From Pseudomonadota bacterium (GTDB taxonomy: Bacteria > Pseudomonadota > Alphaproteobacteria > Micavibrionales > Micavibrionaceae), in NCBI GenBank assembly GCA_016198545.1, contig JACQIJ010000036.1:1-10185 (forward strand): 10,185 nt of DNA. The letters are read 5' to 3'. The position numbers and the translations under genes were made by a program. Of the stretch, positions 1 to 6,985 are shown one piece after another; positions within the stretch are counted from its first letter, which is position 1, and each line of letters starts with the position of its first letter. A model generated the notes under the pieces. The model was not told where the DNA came from. It saw only the letters and a list, made by a program, of their open reading frames with translations, and did no database searches.

Positions 1-62
1 TAAAATGAACTTTTCTATAAGCGCGTTGCAAAAAGGGCGTTCTTCATGCAATTGTCGCGAGG

Positions 63-968
63 ATGTCCTCCGCCCGAAACAACAAACCCGTCCGCAAGGC
101 CGTTTTTCCCGTCGCCGGGCTGGGCACGCGTTTCCTGCCCGCGACAAAAGTGCTGCCCAAGGAGATATTGCCGCTAAACGACCGTCCGGTGATCCAGCAC
201 TCGTGGGAGGAAGCCCGCGCCGCCGGAATCGAGGAATTCATTTTCGTCAGCCACCCCCGCAAGGATATTTTACAAAAACATTTCGAAGCGCAACCCGATC
301 TTGAGAAAATCCTGGAAGCCGGAAACAAAAAGGAATGGCTCGCCGCCGTGCGCGAAAGCACCCTGCCCGCCGAAAAACTGCACGTGACGTACCAGCCTGA
401 ACCGCTGGGCCTCGGCCACGCGGTCTGGTGCGCGAAGGGACTTGTGGGCGATGAGCCGTTCGCTGTCATCCTGCCCGACGACGTTTTCATCGCGGACAAA
501 CCCTGCCTCGCGCAGATGGCGGACATTTATAATGAATGCGGCGGGAATATCGTCGCCGTCATGGAAGTCGCCCGCGAGGAAACCGCGCGCTACGGCGTGG
601 TCGATATTAAAAAAGACAGCGGACATCTGGTCGATATCAAGGGACTCGTTGAAAAGCCGAAGCCGGAAAACGCGCCTTCCACGCTGGCCGTCCTCGGGCG
701 CTATATATTGCAGCCGGAAATATTCGAACATCTTGAAAAGGGGGAAAAGGGCGCGGGCGGAGAAATCCAGCTAACCGACGCGATGGCGAAACTCATCGGC
801 GTTCAGCCGTTCCACGGCTATCGTTTCAGCGGCGCGCGTTACGACTGCGGCACCCGCGCGGGCTTTCTGGAGGCCAGCATCGCGTTTGCAATGAGTGATC
901 CGGAGATGAAAGAAGAAGCGGAATCCATTCTGAAAAAAATCATAGACAAGAATCGTACAGCGGCTTAA
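63..968 (+). CDS. galU: UTP-glucose-1-phosphate uridylyltransferase
   Basis: This cytoplasmic enzyme makes UDP-glucose from UTP and glucose-1-phosphate, the precursor for cell-envelope polysaccharides and glycolipids. The 301-residue protein has the usual bacterial GalU length and landmarks: the N-terminal nucleotide-binding loop GLGTRFLPATK (residues 20-30 region), QPEPLGLGHAV (about 111-121), LPDD (137-140, metal/nucleotide contact), VEKP (about 196-199), GGEIQLTD (232-239) and YDCGTRAGFL near the C-terminus. No truncation is seen. The ATG at 63 is the only plausible start, because the conserved N-terminus begins about ten residues later and no other start codon lies in frame nearby. Its purine-rich GCGAGG directly abuts the ATG, which is unusually close for a Shine-Dalgarno site. 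The phosphohexomutase gene downstream supplies glucose-1-phosphate, so the two form a functional neighbourhood, although a minus-strand lipoprotein gene separates them. Confidence 0.97.
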   Translation: MSSARNNKPVRKAVFPVAGLGTRFLPATKVLPKEILPLNDRPVIQHSWEEARAAGIEEFIFVSHPRKDILQKHFEAQPDLEKILEAGNKKEWLAAVRESTLPAEKLHVTYQPEPLGLGHAVWCAKGLVGDEPFAVILPDDVFIADKPCLAQMADIYNECGGNIVAVMEVAREETARYGVVDIKKDSGHLVDIKGLVEKPKPENAPSTLAVLGRYILQPEIFEHLEKGEKGAGGEIQLTDAMAKLIGVQPFHGYRFSGARYDCGTRAGFLEASIAFAMSDPEMKEEAESILKKIIDKNRTAA

Positions 969-1008
969 ACATGAAGCCCTCTGTTATTCGCAACCAAGTG
1001 TGGGCGAC

Positions 1009-1293
1009 CTAAAGCCTGTAACAGTCCATGCCGCAGGCCCGTCTATGTCCTTCCTCGCCCTTTTGGCGTATAATGTATAGTGGCATGTATCCGTAGTACG
1101 TTGCACCAGGAACTACCACAGTCGAGCTTTCAGACCAGATAAATGCACGTTCTTCTTTTGAAATATCAAATGTACCAACAGGCATCCCATAGTCCGACAC
1201 TACGTCCGAAACCGGCTTTCCCACATACGACTGCATTATTTGGCTGGCGCATCCAGCCAACAACAAAAACGAAAAAACCAAGATGGCTCGCAC
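1009..1293 (-). CDS. small lipoprotein of unknown function
   Basis: This predicted 94-residue envelope protein is not one I can assign to a named function. It opens with Met-Arg, then a hydrophobic stretch (residues 3-12) and the lipobox LAGC, with the lipidated cysteine at residue 15, so a signal-peptidase-II lipoprotein of about 80 mature residues is expected. The mature part begins with polar residues and contains YVGKPVSDVVSDYG, which resembles the start of several short, poorly characterised lipoproteins in Proteobacteria; this resemblance is from memory. Two cysteines lie in the C-terminal tail (RRACGMDCYRL). The start is GTG at 1293, supported by GAGG seven bases upstream on the minus strand. 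The gene runs opposite to galU and the phosphohexomutase gene between which it sits, converging on the galU end, and its DNA is AT-richer than either neighbour. It may be a later insertion. Confidence 0.75.
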   Translation of the reverse strand: MRAILVFSFLLLAGCASQIMQSYVGKPVSDVVSDYGMPVGTFDISKEERAFIWSESSTVVVPGATYYGYMPLYIIRQKGEEGHRRACGMDCYRL

Positions 1294-1326
1294 TACACAA
1301 CCTCACAATTTTTCATTGATGCAACA

Positions 1327-1355
1327 TCTATGGCTATAGCGACTTACACAGTCAA
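1327..1355 (-). promoter_or_regulatory. possible sigma-70 promoter for the lipoprotein gene
   Basis: Read on the minus strand, TTGACT at 1355-1350 (five of six matches to TTGACA) is followed after 17 bases by CATAGA at 1332-1327 (three of six matches to TATAAT). This leaves a leader of about 30 bases before the GTG start at 1293. The -10 element is weak, so this is a suggestion from spacing and a good -35 element only. Confidence 0.3.
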
Positions 1356-1377
1356 TGCCTTTTCCGCGGCATCACCA

Positions 1378-1399
1378 TTTACATAATGCAATATGTAAA
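1378..1399. promoter_or_regulatory. 22-bp palindrome, candidate operator
   Basis: Arms TTTACATA (1378-1385) and TATGTAAA (1392-1399) are exact reverse complements. The six bases between them contain TGCA at the exact centre, so 20 of the 22 bases fit one dyad and only the A/A pair at 1386 and 1391 breaks it. It lies between two divergent genes, about 60 bases before the phosphohexomutase ATG and 85 bases before the lipoprotein GTG. No T-run follows, so it does not look like a terminator. The size suits a dimeric regulator, but I do not recognise it as the site of a specific protein. TTTACA at 1378-1383 could also act as a -35 element with AATAAT at 1399-1404, though the 15-base spacing is short. 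Confidence 0.45.
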
Positions 1400-1460
1400 A
1401 TAATGGACTTTTTGGTTGCAGTTGCTATGTTGCTCCCTCAGTTTGACAAGCCGGAAAACA

Positions 1461-2879
1461 ATGACAACAGCCACTATGAAACATGCACCGCAACCCCATC
1501 GCCTCGACCCTGAAATCCTGCGGGAATACGACATACGCGGGCGCATCGGCAAAAACCTCTCGGAAGAGGACGCGCGCGCCGTCGGGCTGGCATTCGGCAC
1601 GATGGTCAGGCGCAAGAGCGGGCGGCGCGTTTGCGCCGGATATGACGGACGCAAAACATCCCCGGCATTCGCGCAGGCCGTCATCGCGGGTTTGAACGCC
1701 GCGGGAATCGATGTTGAAAATATCGGCCTCGGTCCCACCCCGATGCTGTGGTTTGCGGTCAAGCACGCGGACGCCGATGGCGGCATCATGATAACCGGTT
1801 CGCACAACCCGCCTGATTATAACGGGTTCAAGATGACACTGAAAAACGAAACCGTTTTCGGACCGAAAATCCAGGAGCTGGGCCGCATCACCGCCGCGGC
1901 CGATTACGAATCCGGAAGCGGCAATGCAAAACAAACAGATGTCAGCGATGCCTACATAGCCCGGTTGCTGAAAGACCTCGACTGCAGGAAACCGCTGAAA
2001 ATCGCGTGGGATTGCGGCAATGGCGCGGCCGGCGATATCGTCCGCCGCCTGACCGCGAAGCTGCCGGGCGATCATATCCTTCTGTTCGATGAAATCGACG
2101 GCAGCTTCCCGAACCACCACCCCGACCCGACCGTCGATAAAAACCTCGCCGACCTCATCCGCGCCGTGAAAGAAAAGGACTGCCACTTTGGAGTCGCCTT
2201 CGACGGCGACGGCGACCGCATCGGCGCGGTGGATGAAAAAGGAAGCATCCTGCGCTGCGACCTTCTCCTTGCCCTCTATGCGCGTGAGGTTCTTCAGAAA
2301 CATCCCGGCGCGGCTGTCATCGCCGACGTGAAATGCTCGCAGGTTCTGTTCGACGAAATCGCGCGGCTTGGCGGAAAACCCGTCATGTGGAAGACGGGCC
2401 ATTCCCTTATTAAAACGAAAATGGCGGAACTGGAAGCGCCGCTGGCGGGCGAACTGTCCGGGCACATATTTTTTGCCGACGGATATTACGGCTTCGACGA
2501 CGGGCTTTACGCCGCGATCCGCCTGATGAACGAGGCCGGCGCGGCATCCGGCCCGCTGTCTTCCCTGACTGAACATATGGCGCGCCTGTTCAACACGCCC
2601 GAGATACGGTTCGAGGTGGAGGAAAAAGAAAAGTTCGCGATTGTGCAGCGCATTGCCAAAAGCATTAAATCCCTTGAAAATAAACACATGACAGTCGATG
2701 ATACCGATGGCATGCGCGTAAGGATGCCCTACGGCTGGTGGCTGCTGCGCGCATCGAATACGCAGAACGTTCTGGTCGCGCGCGCGGAAGCGGACAGCCC
2801 GGAGCATCTGGACGGTATAAAGGAAACCATTATCGAAGAGGTTGCAAAAGCAGGTTATGACATCGACTTCAGCGGCTAA
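1461..2879 (+). CDS. phosphomannomutase/phosphoglucomutase (AlgC-type)
   Basis: This alpha-D-phosphohexomutase interconverts hexose-6-phosphates and hexose-1-phosphates (glucose or mannose) through a phosphoserine, feeding UDP-glucose and GDP-mannose synthesis in the cytoplasm. The 472 residues fit the family, and all four active-site loops are visible: the phosphoserine loop TGSHNPPDYNGFK with the catalytic Ser at about 114; the magnesium loop DGDGDRIG (about 248-255); the sugar loop GELSGH (330-335); and the phosphate loop RASNTQN (430-436). N-terminal EYDIRGRIG is also typical. The order and wording match the dual-specificity AlgC group better than E. coli Pgm, but substrate preference cannot be read from this, so no symbol is given. 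The ATG at 1461 is preferred because GGAA lies just upstream; in-frame alternatives are TTG at 1416 (adding 15 atypical residues) and ATG at 1476. chpT follows 25 bases after the stop. Confidence 0.93.
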   Translation: MTTATMKHAPQPHRLDPEILREYDIRGRIGKNLSEEDARAVGLAFGTMVRRKSGRRVCAGYDGRKTSPAFAQAVIAGLNAAGIDVENIGLGPTPMLWFAVKHADADGGIMITGSHNPPDYNGFKMTLKNETVFGPKIQELGRITAAADYESGSGNAKQTDVSDAYIARLLKDLDCRKPLKIAWDCGNGAAGDIVRRLTAKLPGDHILLFDEIDGSFPNHHPDPTVDKNLADLIRAVKEKDCHFGVAFDGDGDRIGAVDEKGSILRCDLLLALYAREVLQKHPGAAVIADVKCSQVLFDEIARLGGKPVMWKTGHSLIKTKMAELEAPLAGELSGHIFFADGYYGFDDGLYAAIRLMNEAGAASGPLSSLTEHMARLFNTPEIRFEVEEKEKFAIVQRIAKSIKSLENKHMTVDDTDGMRVRMPYGWWLLRASNTQNVLVARAEADSPEHLDGIKETIIEEVAKAGYDIDFSG

Positions 2880-2904
2880 AACAAGCGCTGCAAAGGCAGG
2901 AAAC

Positions 2905-3525
2905 ATGACTCTCGACATCACGGCTCTGGAATTTCTGGCATCGCGCATATGCCATGACCTGATCAGCCCCGTCGGGGCCGTTCACAACGGCGTGGAATTT
3001 CTGGAGGAAACGGGATTGTCCGACGGGGAGGAAGCGGTCGGCCTGATCGCCCACAGCGCAAAGCAGGCTGCGGCGCGGCTCCAGATTTTCAGGCTTGCCT
3101 ACGGCGCGGGCGGGCGCGATCCCAGCATAAAGCCTGCCGACGTAAAAAAGGCTTTCGACGAGCTTTTCGGGATGGACGGGAGGGTAAAGCAAGACTGGAA
3201 CGCCGAACAGATCAGCGCCGACGGGAAACCCGAAGGTTTTTGCAAAATCCTGACTTGCGGCATCATGATGGCCGTGGAGTGCCTGCCCAAGGGCGGAACG
3301 ATCAGCGTATCGGCCAAAGGCAGCGGTACCGTCGTAACGGCCGCCGGCCCCGATGCCGCCCCGCGCCCGACAGTGAAAGAAGCGCTGGAACGCAAAATTT
3401 CATCCGAAAAACTTGACCCCCGCCTTGTTCATCCCTACGTATTCGGCCTTCTGGCAAGGGAATATGGTTTCAGCATCTCTTTATTGCCTTCCATAAACGG
3501 AAAAGTTGAAATTCAGCTTTCATAA
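2905..3525 (+). CDS. chpT: ChpT-family histidine phosphotransferase
   Basis: ChpT proteins shuttle phosphate from the hybrid kinase CckA to the response regulators CtrA and CpdR in Alphaproteobacteria. They resemble a histidine-kinase dimerisation and catalytic core that no longer binds ATP. Here the phosphoacceptor motif SRICHDLISPVGA has its His at residue 17 with the typical HD-x-x-x-P setting, followed by a second helix of the hairpin (to about residue 70) and a degenerate catalytic-like domain. That domain shows LPKGGTISVSA and a C-terminal HPYVFGLLAREYGFSIS in the expected places, with no N-box or glycine-box ATP motifs. The length of 206 residues is slightly short but complete. The start at 2905 is preferred for the AGGAAAC just upstream; ATG at 2857 would overlap the preceding gene by 23 bases and add 16 residues, and cannot be excluded. 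The gene probably shares a transcript with the phosphohexomutase gene. Whether it serves the cell-cycle relay or chemotaxis is not shown by sequence. Confidence 0.85.
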   Translation: MTLDITALEFLASRICHDLISPVGAVHNGVEFLEETGLSDGEEAVGLIAHSAKQAAARLQIFRLAYGAGGRDPSIKPADVKKAFDELFGMDGRVKQDWNAEQISADGKPEGFCKILTCGIMMAVECLPKGGTISVSAKGSGTVVTAAGPDAAPRPTVKEALERKISSEKLDPRLVHPYVFGLLAREYGFSISLLPSINGKVEIQLS

Positions 3526-3577
3526 AATTGGCGCGCAAAATTACATAATCAAAAAACAGTTGTAATAATCATCTCTC

Positions 3578-3606
3578 CTGCGATTTGTTAACGTCTCGTT
3601 TATTAT
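3578..3606 (+). promoter_or_regulatory. possible cheA operon promoter with CtrA-like site
   Basis: This lies in the 226-bp gap between chpT and cheA (3526-3751), the only sizeable intergenic space before the chemotaxis operon and AT-richer than the genes around it. TATTAT at 3601-3606 matches five of six bases of a sigma-70 -10 element; 17 bases upstream CTGCGA (3578-3583) is a weak -35. Overlapping it, TTAA-N7-TTTA at 3588-3602 differs by one base from the CtrA recognition pattern TTAA-N7-TTAA. The rest of the gap holds short GC-rich inverted repeats (3681-3692 and 3714-3723) but no clear sigma-54 or sigma-28 promoter. A site this degenerate in AT-rich DNA could be chance. Confidence 0.25.
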
Positions 3607-3751
3607 CGGCACGTAATATATTGGTATGGCGGACTACAAATCACGCGAACTTTGTTTCTTTTTAGGATATTGTTGACTTTGGGCATTCGCCCGTTTCGCT
3701 TTTGTAAGCCGCCTCAGGCCTGAAAATTAAACGCTTCTAGGGAGAGTCGCT

Positions 3752-6418
3752 ATGGACGATCTGATTGCCGAATTTCTTACGGAAACAAATGAAAGTCTCG
3801 GGGAGCTCGACACCGACATGGTGAATCTCGAGAAGAATCCGAACGACAAAGATCTCCTGTCGAAAATTTTCCGCCTGATGCACACGATCAAAGGGACCTG
3901 CGGCTTTCTCGGCCTGCCGCGTCTTGAAACGGTGGCGCACAAGGCGGAAGACGTTCTGGGTCTTTTCCGTGACGGCGTGCTGGAAGTCACGCCGGAGTAC
4001 GTAACGCTTATTTTTGAATCGCTCGACCGCATTAAATATCTTATCGGCGAACTGGAGGCCAACGGCACCGAGCCGGAAGGCAATGACGACGAATTGAAAA
4101 CAAAGCTTCAGACCGTTTACGAAAAGGGCGACGGCGACAACGCATCCCCGGAAGAACTTGAAGCCGCTTTCACCGCCGCGCCCTCCGCCCCGCCCGCAGC
4201 GACCAACGGCGCGGCGCGCGAAGAACGGATGGAATCCCCCGTTGCGGCCGCGCCGGAACCCGGCCACGCCCCGGTCGCAAAAAATCCTGCGGCGGCGGAA
4301 GAGACAACCGCGCGCGAATCCGCCGTAGCCAGTCAGTCCCTGCGCGTCAGCGTCGATGTCATTGAAAACCTGATGACGATGGTCAGCGAACTCGTCCTGA
4401 CCCGCAACCAGCTTCTCCAGATATTGAGGACGGCGAACGACAGCGAATTTTCATCGCCGCTGCAACGTCTGAACCACGTTGTTTCCGACCTGCAGGAAGG
4501 CGTCATGAAAACGCGGATGCAGCCCGTCGGCAATGCCTGGGCGAAGCTGCCGCGCATCGTCCGCGATATCAGCATCGAACTGGGCAAGAAAATCGAACTT
4601 GAAATGCGTGGACAGGAAACAGAACTGGACCGTCAGGTTCTTGAAATGATCAAGGATCCCCTGACGCACATGGTGCGCAATTCGGCCGACCACGGCATCG
4701 AGCTGCCCGCCGACCGCGCCGCAGCAGGAAAACCCGAAACAGGACGCATAAAACTGAACTCCTATCACGAAGGCGGCCACATCATCATTGAAATCACCGA
4801 TGACGGCAAGGGCCTGCCGGTTGAAAAAATCAAAAAGAAAATCCTTACGAACGGCCTCGCGACCAAGGAAGAGCTGGAAGCGATGACGCCGCAGCAAATA
4901 CAGCAATTCATCTTCAAGCCGGGCTTTTCAACCGCCGAAAAGGTAACATCCGTTTCCGGCCGCGGCGTCGGAATGGATGTCGTCCGCACGAATATAGAGA
5001 AAATAGGCGGATCCATCGAAATGAAGTCGGTGGAGGGCAAGGGAACGCGTTTCCTTATCAAAATCCCGCTAACGCTCGCGATCGTATCGGCGCTGATCGT
5101 CGAGGCGTCCAATGAGCGTTTCGCCATTCCGCAGCTCGCCGTTCGCGAACTCGTCATGATATCGATGCAGAGCGAAAATAAAATCGAAACCATCAAGGGC
5201 ACCCCCGTCTTCCGTCTGCGTAACCGGCTCCTTCCCCTCGTCTCGCTCAGCCACCTGATGAAACTGAAAGCAAAGAGCGAAGACGGAACTCTCCTCGGAG
5301 ACGATCTGGACAGGAAGTATATTGTCGTGACCGAGCTTGGGAACTACACGTTCGGCATTATCGTCGACCGCGTCTTCGATACGGAAGAAATCGTGGTCAA
5401 ACCGGTCGCCCGCATCCTGAAGGATATCGACATCTTCTCCGGCAACACGATTTTGGGCGACGGCACGGTCATTATGATCCTTGACCCAGGCGGCATCGCC
5501 AAGGAGACGGGAGAAGTCGATTCTACGGATACGACCGAAGTATCCGAGGACATGGCCGCCCATCACAAACTGGCAAGAAGCGAAAAAACGTCGCTTCTGC
5601 TTTTCGGCGCCGGCGGCGGCGCGCCGAAAGCGGTTCCGCTGGAACTGGTTTCCCGCCTGGAGGAAATCAAGACAAAAGACATCGAAATGGCCGACAACAG
5701 CATGGTCATTCAATACCGCGGCGGACTTATGCCCCTGTTGCCCTTCAACGACAGGATAAATGTGATGGAACGGGTCCAAAAGCCGGTTCTCGTGTTCTCC
5801 GATGAACGCCGTTCGATGGGGCTGGTCGTGGATTCCATTATAGATATCGTGGAAGAGCGCATCGACATACAGGTGGCCGCCAAGGGCGGGCTGATGGGAA
5901 GCGCCATTATTCATGGAAAGGCCACGGACGTCATCGACGTAGGCCATTATCTGCAACAGGTCAGCAAGAACTGGTTTAAAAACCACGGCGACGACGCCTT
6001 TTCAAAAGGAGGCAAAACCACGGACGGGCGTAAAAGAGTTCTTCTGGTCGAGGACAGCCCCTTCTTCCGCAACATGCTGATGCCGCTCCTGGCCGTAGCC
6101 GGGTATGAGGTGACGGCGCGCTCCAACGCGATCGAAGCCCTTGAGCTGTGCGAAGCCGGGGAGGAGTTTGACGTCATCGTCAGCGATATCGAGATGCCCG
6201 AAATGGACGGATTCGAGTTTGCTGAGAAAATAAAGGCCGACACGCAATGGCAGAATACGCCGCTGGTCGCGCTGTCGTCCCACGCCACGCCGCAGGACAT
6301 GGACCGCGGCAAGGAAGCGGGATTCAGCCGCTATATCGCGAAGTTCGATCGCGAAACGCTGCTGACTACGCTTTCCCAGGCCATATCGGAACAACATAAG
6401 CGCAAGGAGGCTTCATGA
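3752..6418 (+). CDS. cheA: hybrid chemotaxis histidine kinase CheA with C-terminal receiver
   Basis: CheA is the cytoplasmic kinase of chemoreceptor arrays: it autophosphorylates on a His in its Hpt domain and passes phosphate to CheY and CheB. Domains in order are Hpt (about 1-105, phosphoacceptor His44 in LMHTIKGTCGFLGL); an Ala/Pro/Glu-rich linker (about 106-195) with no evident CheY-binding P2 domain; the dimerisation helices (about 197-260); the ATPase domain with N-box HMVRNSADHG (307-316), DDGKGL (350-355) and GRGVGMDVV (403-411); a CheW-like domain (about 441-585); a second, more divergent CheW-like domain (about 611-735); and a receiver (about 761-880) with acceptor Asp812 in SDIEMPEMDG. 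The 888 residues exceed the classical E. coli CheA (about 650). The receiver's conserved lysine is followed by Phe (AKF) instead of the usual Pro. A good ribosome site, AGGGAGAG, lies at 3739-3746. First gene of a che operon; its stop overlaps the cheW start. Confidence 0.96.
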   Translation: MDDLIAEFLTETNESLGELDTDMVNLEKNPNDKDLLSKIFRLMHTIKGTCGFLGLPRLETVAHKAEDVLGLFRDGVLEVTPEYVTLIFESLDRIKYLIGELEANGTEPEGNDDELKTKLQTVYEKGDGDNASPEELEAAFTAAPSAPPAATNGAAREERMESPVAAAPEPGHAPVAKNPAAAEETTARESAVASQSLRVSVDVIENLMTMVSELVLTRNQLLQILRTANDSEFSSPLQRLNHVVSDLQEGVMKTRMQPVGNAWAKLPRIVRDISIELGKKIELEMRGQETELDRQVLEMIKDPLTHMVRNSADHGIELPADRAAAGKPETGRIKLNSYHEGGHIIIEITDDGKGLPVEKIKKKILTNGLATKEELEAMTPQQIQQFIFKPGFSTAEKVTSVSGRGVGMDVVRTNIEKIGGSIEMKSVEGKGTRFLIKIPLTLAIVSALIVEASNERFAIPQLAVRELVMISMQSENKIETIKGTPVFRLRNRLLPLVSLSHLMKLKAKSEDGTLLGDDLDRKYIVVTELGNYTFGIIVDRVFDTEEIVVKPVARILKDIDIFSGNTILGDGTVIMILDPGGIAKETGEVDSTDTTEVSEDMAAHHKLARSEKTSLLLFGAGGGAPKAVPLELVSRLEEIKTKDIEMADNSMVIQYRGGLMPLLPFNDRINVMERVQKPVLVFSDERRSMGLVVDSIIDIVEERIDIQVAAKGGLMGSAIIHGKATDVIDVGHYLQQVSKNWFKNHGDDAFSKGGKTTDGRKRVLLVEDSPFFRNMLMPLLAVAGYEVTARSNAIEALELCEAGEEFDVIVSDIEMPEMDGFEFAEKIKADTQWQNTPLVALSSHATPQDMDRGKEAGFSRYIAKFDRETLLTTLSQAISEQHKRKEAS
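6404..6410 (+). promoter_or_regulatory. strong ribosome binding site for cheW
   Basis: AAGGAGG lies within the last codons of cheA, four bases before the cheW ATG at 6415, and decides that start over internal methionine codons. Together with the four-base ATGA overlap it indicates translational coupling of cheA and cheW. Confidence 0.8.
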
Positions 6419-6915
6419 AAACGGCTGACATGTCCGCTGAAAAACGTCATCACGGCGTTTCGTCTATGAGGGCGGCGAACCTGGAAACCGCCAGCGATTT
6501 TCTGACGATTTTTATCGCAGGCCAGATATTCGGCATCCCCGTTTTGCAGGTACAGGACGTTCTCGGCGCGCAAAGGGTCACGAGAATTCCGCTTGCGACG
6601 CCGGAAGTCGCGGGATCCCTTAACCTGCGCGGACGGATCGTTACGGCCATTGATGTGCGTTGCCGCCTCGGCTTGCCGCGTCGTGAAACATCCCAGCGCG
6701 AAATGAGCGTCGTTGTCGAGCTTGAAGGCGAACTGTACAGCCTGATAATCGATGAAGTCGGCGATGTCATGTCGCTGGACAGCGAAAATTTCGAAGGAAC
6801 CCCCGCCACGCTGGATCCTGTCTGGCGCAACGTCTCCGCCGGCATCTACAGGCTGGAGAAACAGCTTCTGGTCGTTCTGGATGTACCGAAGCTGCTCGAT
6901 AAGGTCCATTTGTAA
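6415..6915 (+). CDS. cheW: chemotaxis coupling protein CheW
   Basis: CheW is the cytoplasmic adaptor that bridges CheA and chemoreceptors in the signalling array. The 166-residue protein has one CheW domain from about residue 27 to the end, with the receptor/kinase-contact motif SLNLRGRIVTAIDVR (about 68-82), whose Arg72 matches the conserved arginine of the family, and IIDEVGDV (about 111-118). About 25 polar residues precede the domain, somewhat more than in E. coli CheW. The start shares the sequence ATGA with the cheA stop, and a near-perfect Shine-Dalgarno site precedes it. As a separate CheW it adds to the two CheW-like domains inside the CheA of this operon. About 70 bases separate it from cheY; I see no convincing terminator or promoter there. 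Confidence 0.95.
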   Translation: MKTADMSAEKRHHGVSSMRAANLETASDFLTIFIAGQIFGIPVLQVQDVLGAQRVTRIPLATPEVAGSLNLRGRIVTAIDVRCRLGLPRRETSQREMSVVVELEGELYSLIIDEVGDVMSLDSENFEGTPATLDPVWRNVSAGIYRLEKQLLVVLDVPKLLDKVHL

Positions 6916-6985
6916 TCCGGCGGAAAAAGTATAAGCTATCCGGTGCGTATCTGATCCAGGGAAAAAATAATAAGGAAAAATCGAC

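Noticed and set aside
962..978. Small hairpin GGCTT/AAGCC at the galU stop as a terminator
   Set aside because: The stem is only five pairs, overlaps the stop codon and is not followed by a T-run on either strand.
1425..2948. Long open frame of about 500 codons on the minus strand opposite the phosphohexomutase gene
   Set aside because: Its translation shows no family motifs and covers a gene with all four phosphohexomutase loops intact; long antisense frames are expected opposite genes with GC-rich third positions.
3607..3625. GGCACG followed by TTGG as a sigma-54 promoter for the che operon
   Set aside because: The spacing between the GG and GC elements is wrong: ten bases after GG the sequence is AT, not GC.
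3681..3692. GGGC-ATTC-GCCC hairpin between chpT and cheA as a chpT terminator
   Set aside because: A four-pair stem about 155 bases after chpT with a broken T-run (GTTTCGCTTTT) is too weak to call.
3714..3723. Ten-base palindrome TCAGGCCTGA just upstream of cheA
   Set aside because: It is short, does not extend further, and palindromes of this size occur by chance; no known operator matches.
5582..5956. Possible separate gene or degenerate insertion between the first CheW-like domain and the receiver in CheA
   Set aside because: The frame is continuous, and the segment contains CheW-like features such as GLVVDSIIDIVEE, so a second CheW-like domain explains it.
5069..5986. Open frame of about 305 codons on the minus strand opposite cheA
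   Set aside because: It mirrors the CheW-like region of cheA, has no recognisable motif and no plausible ribosome site; it is an antisense shadow.
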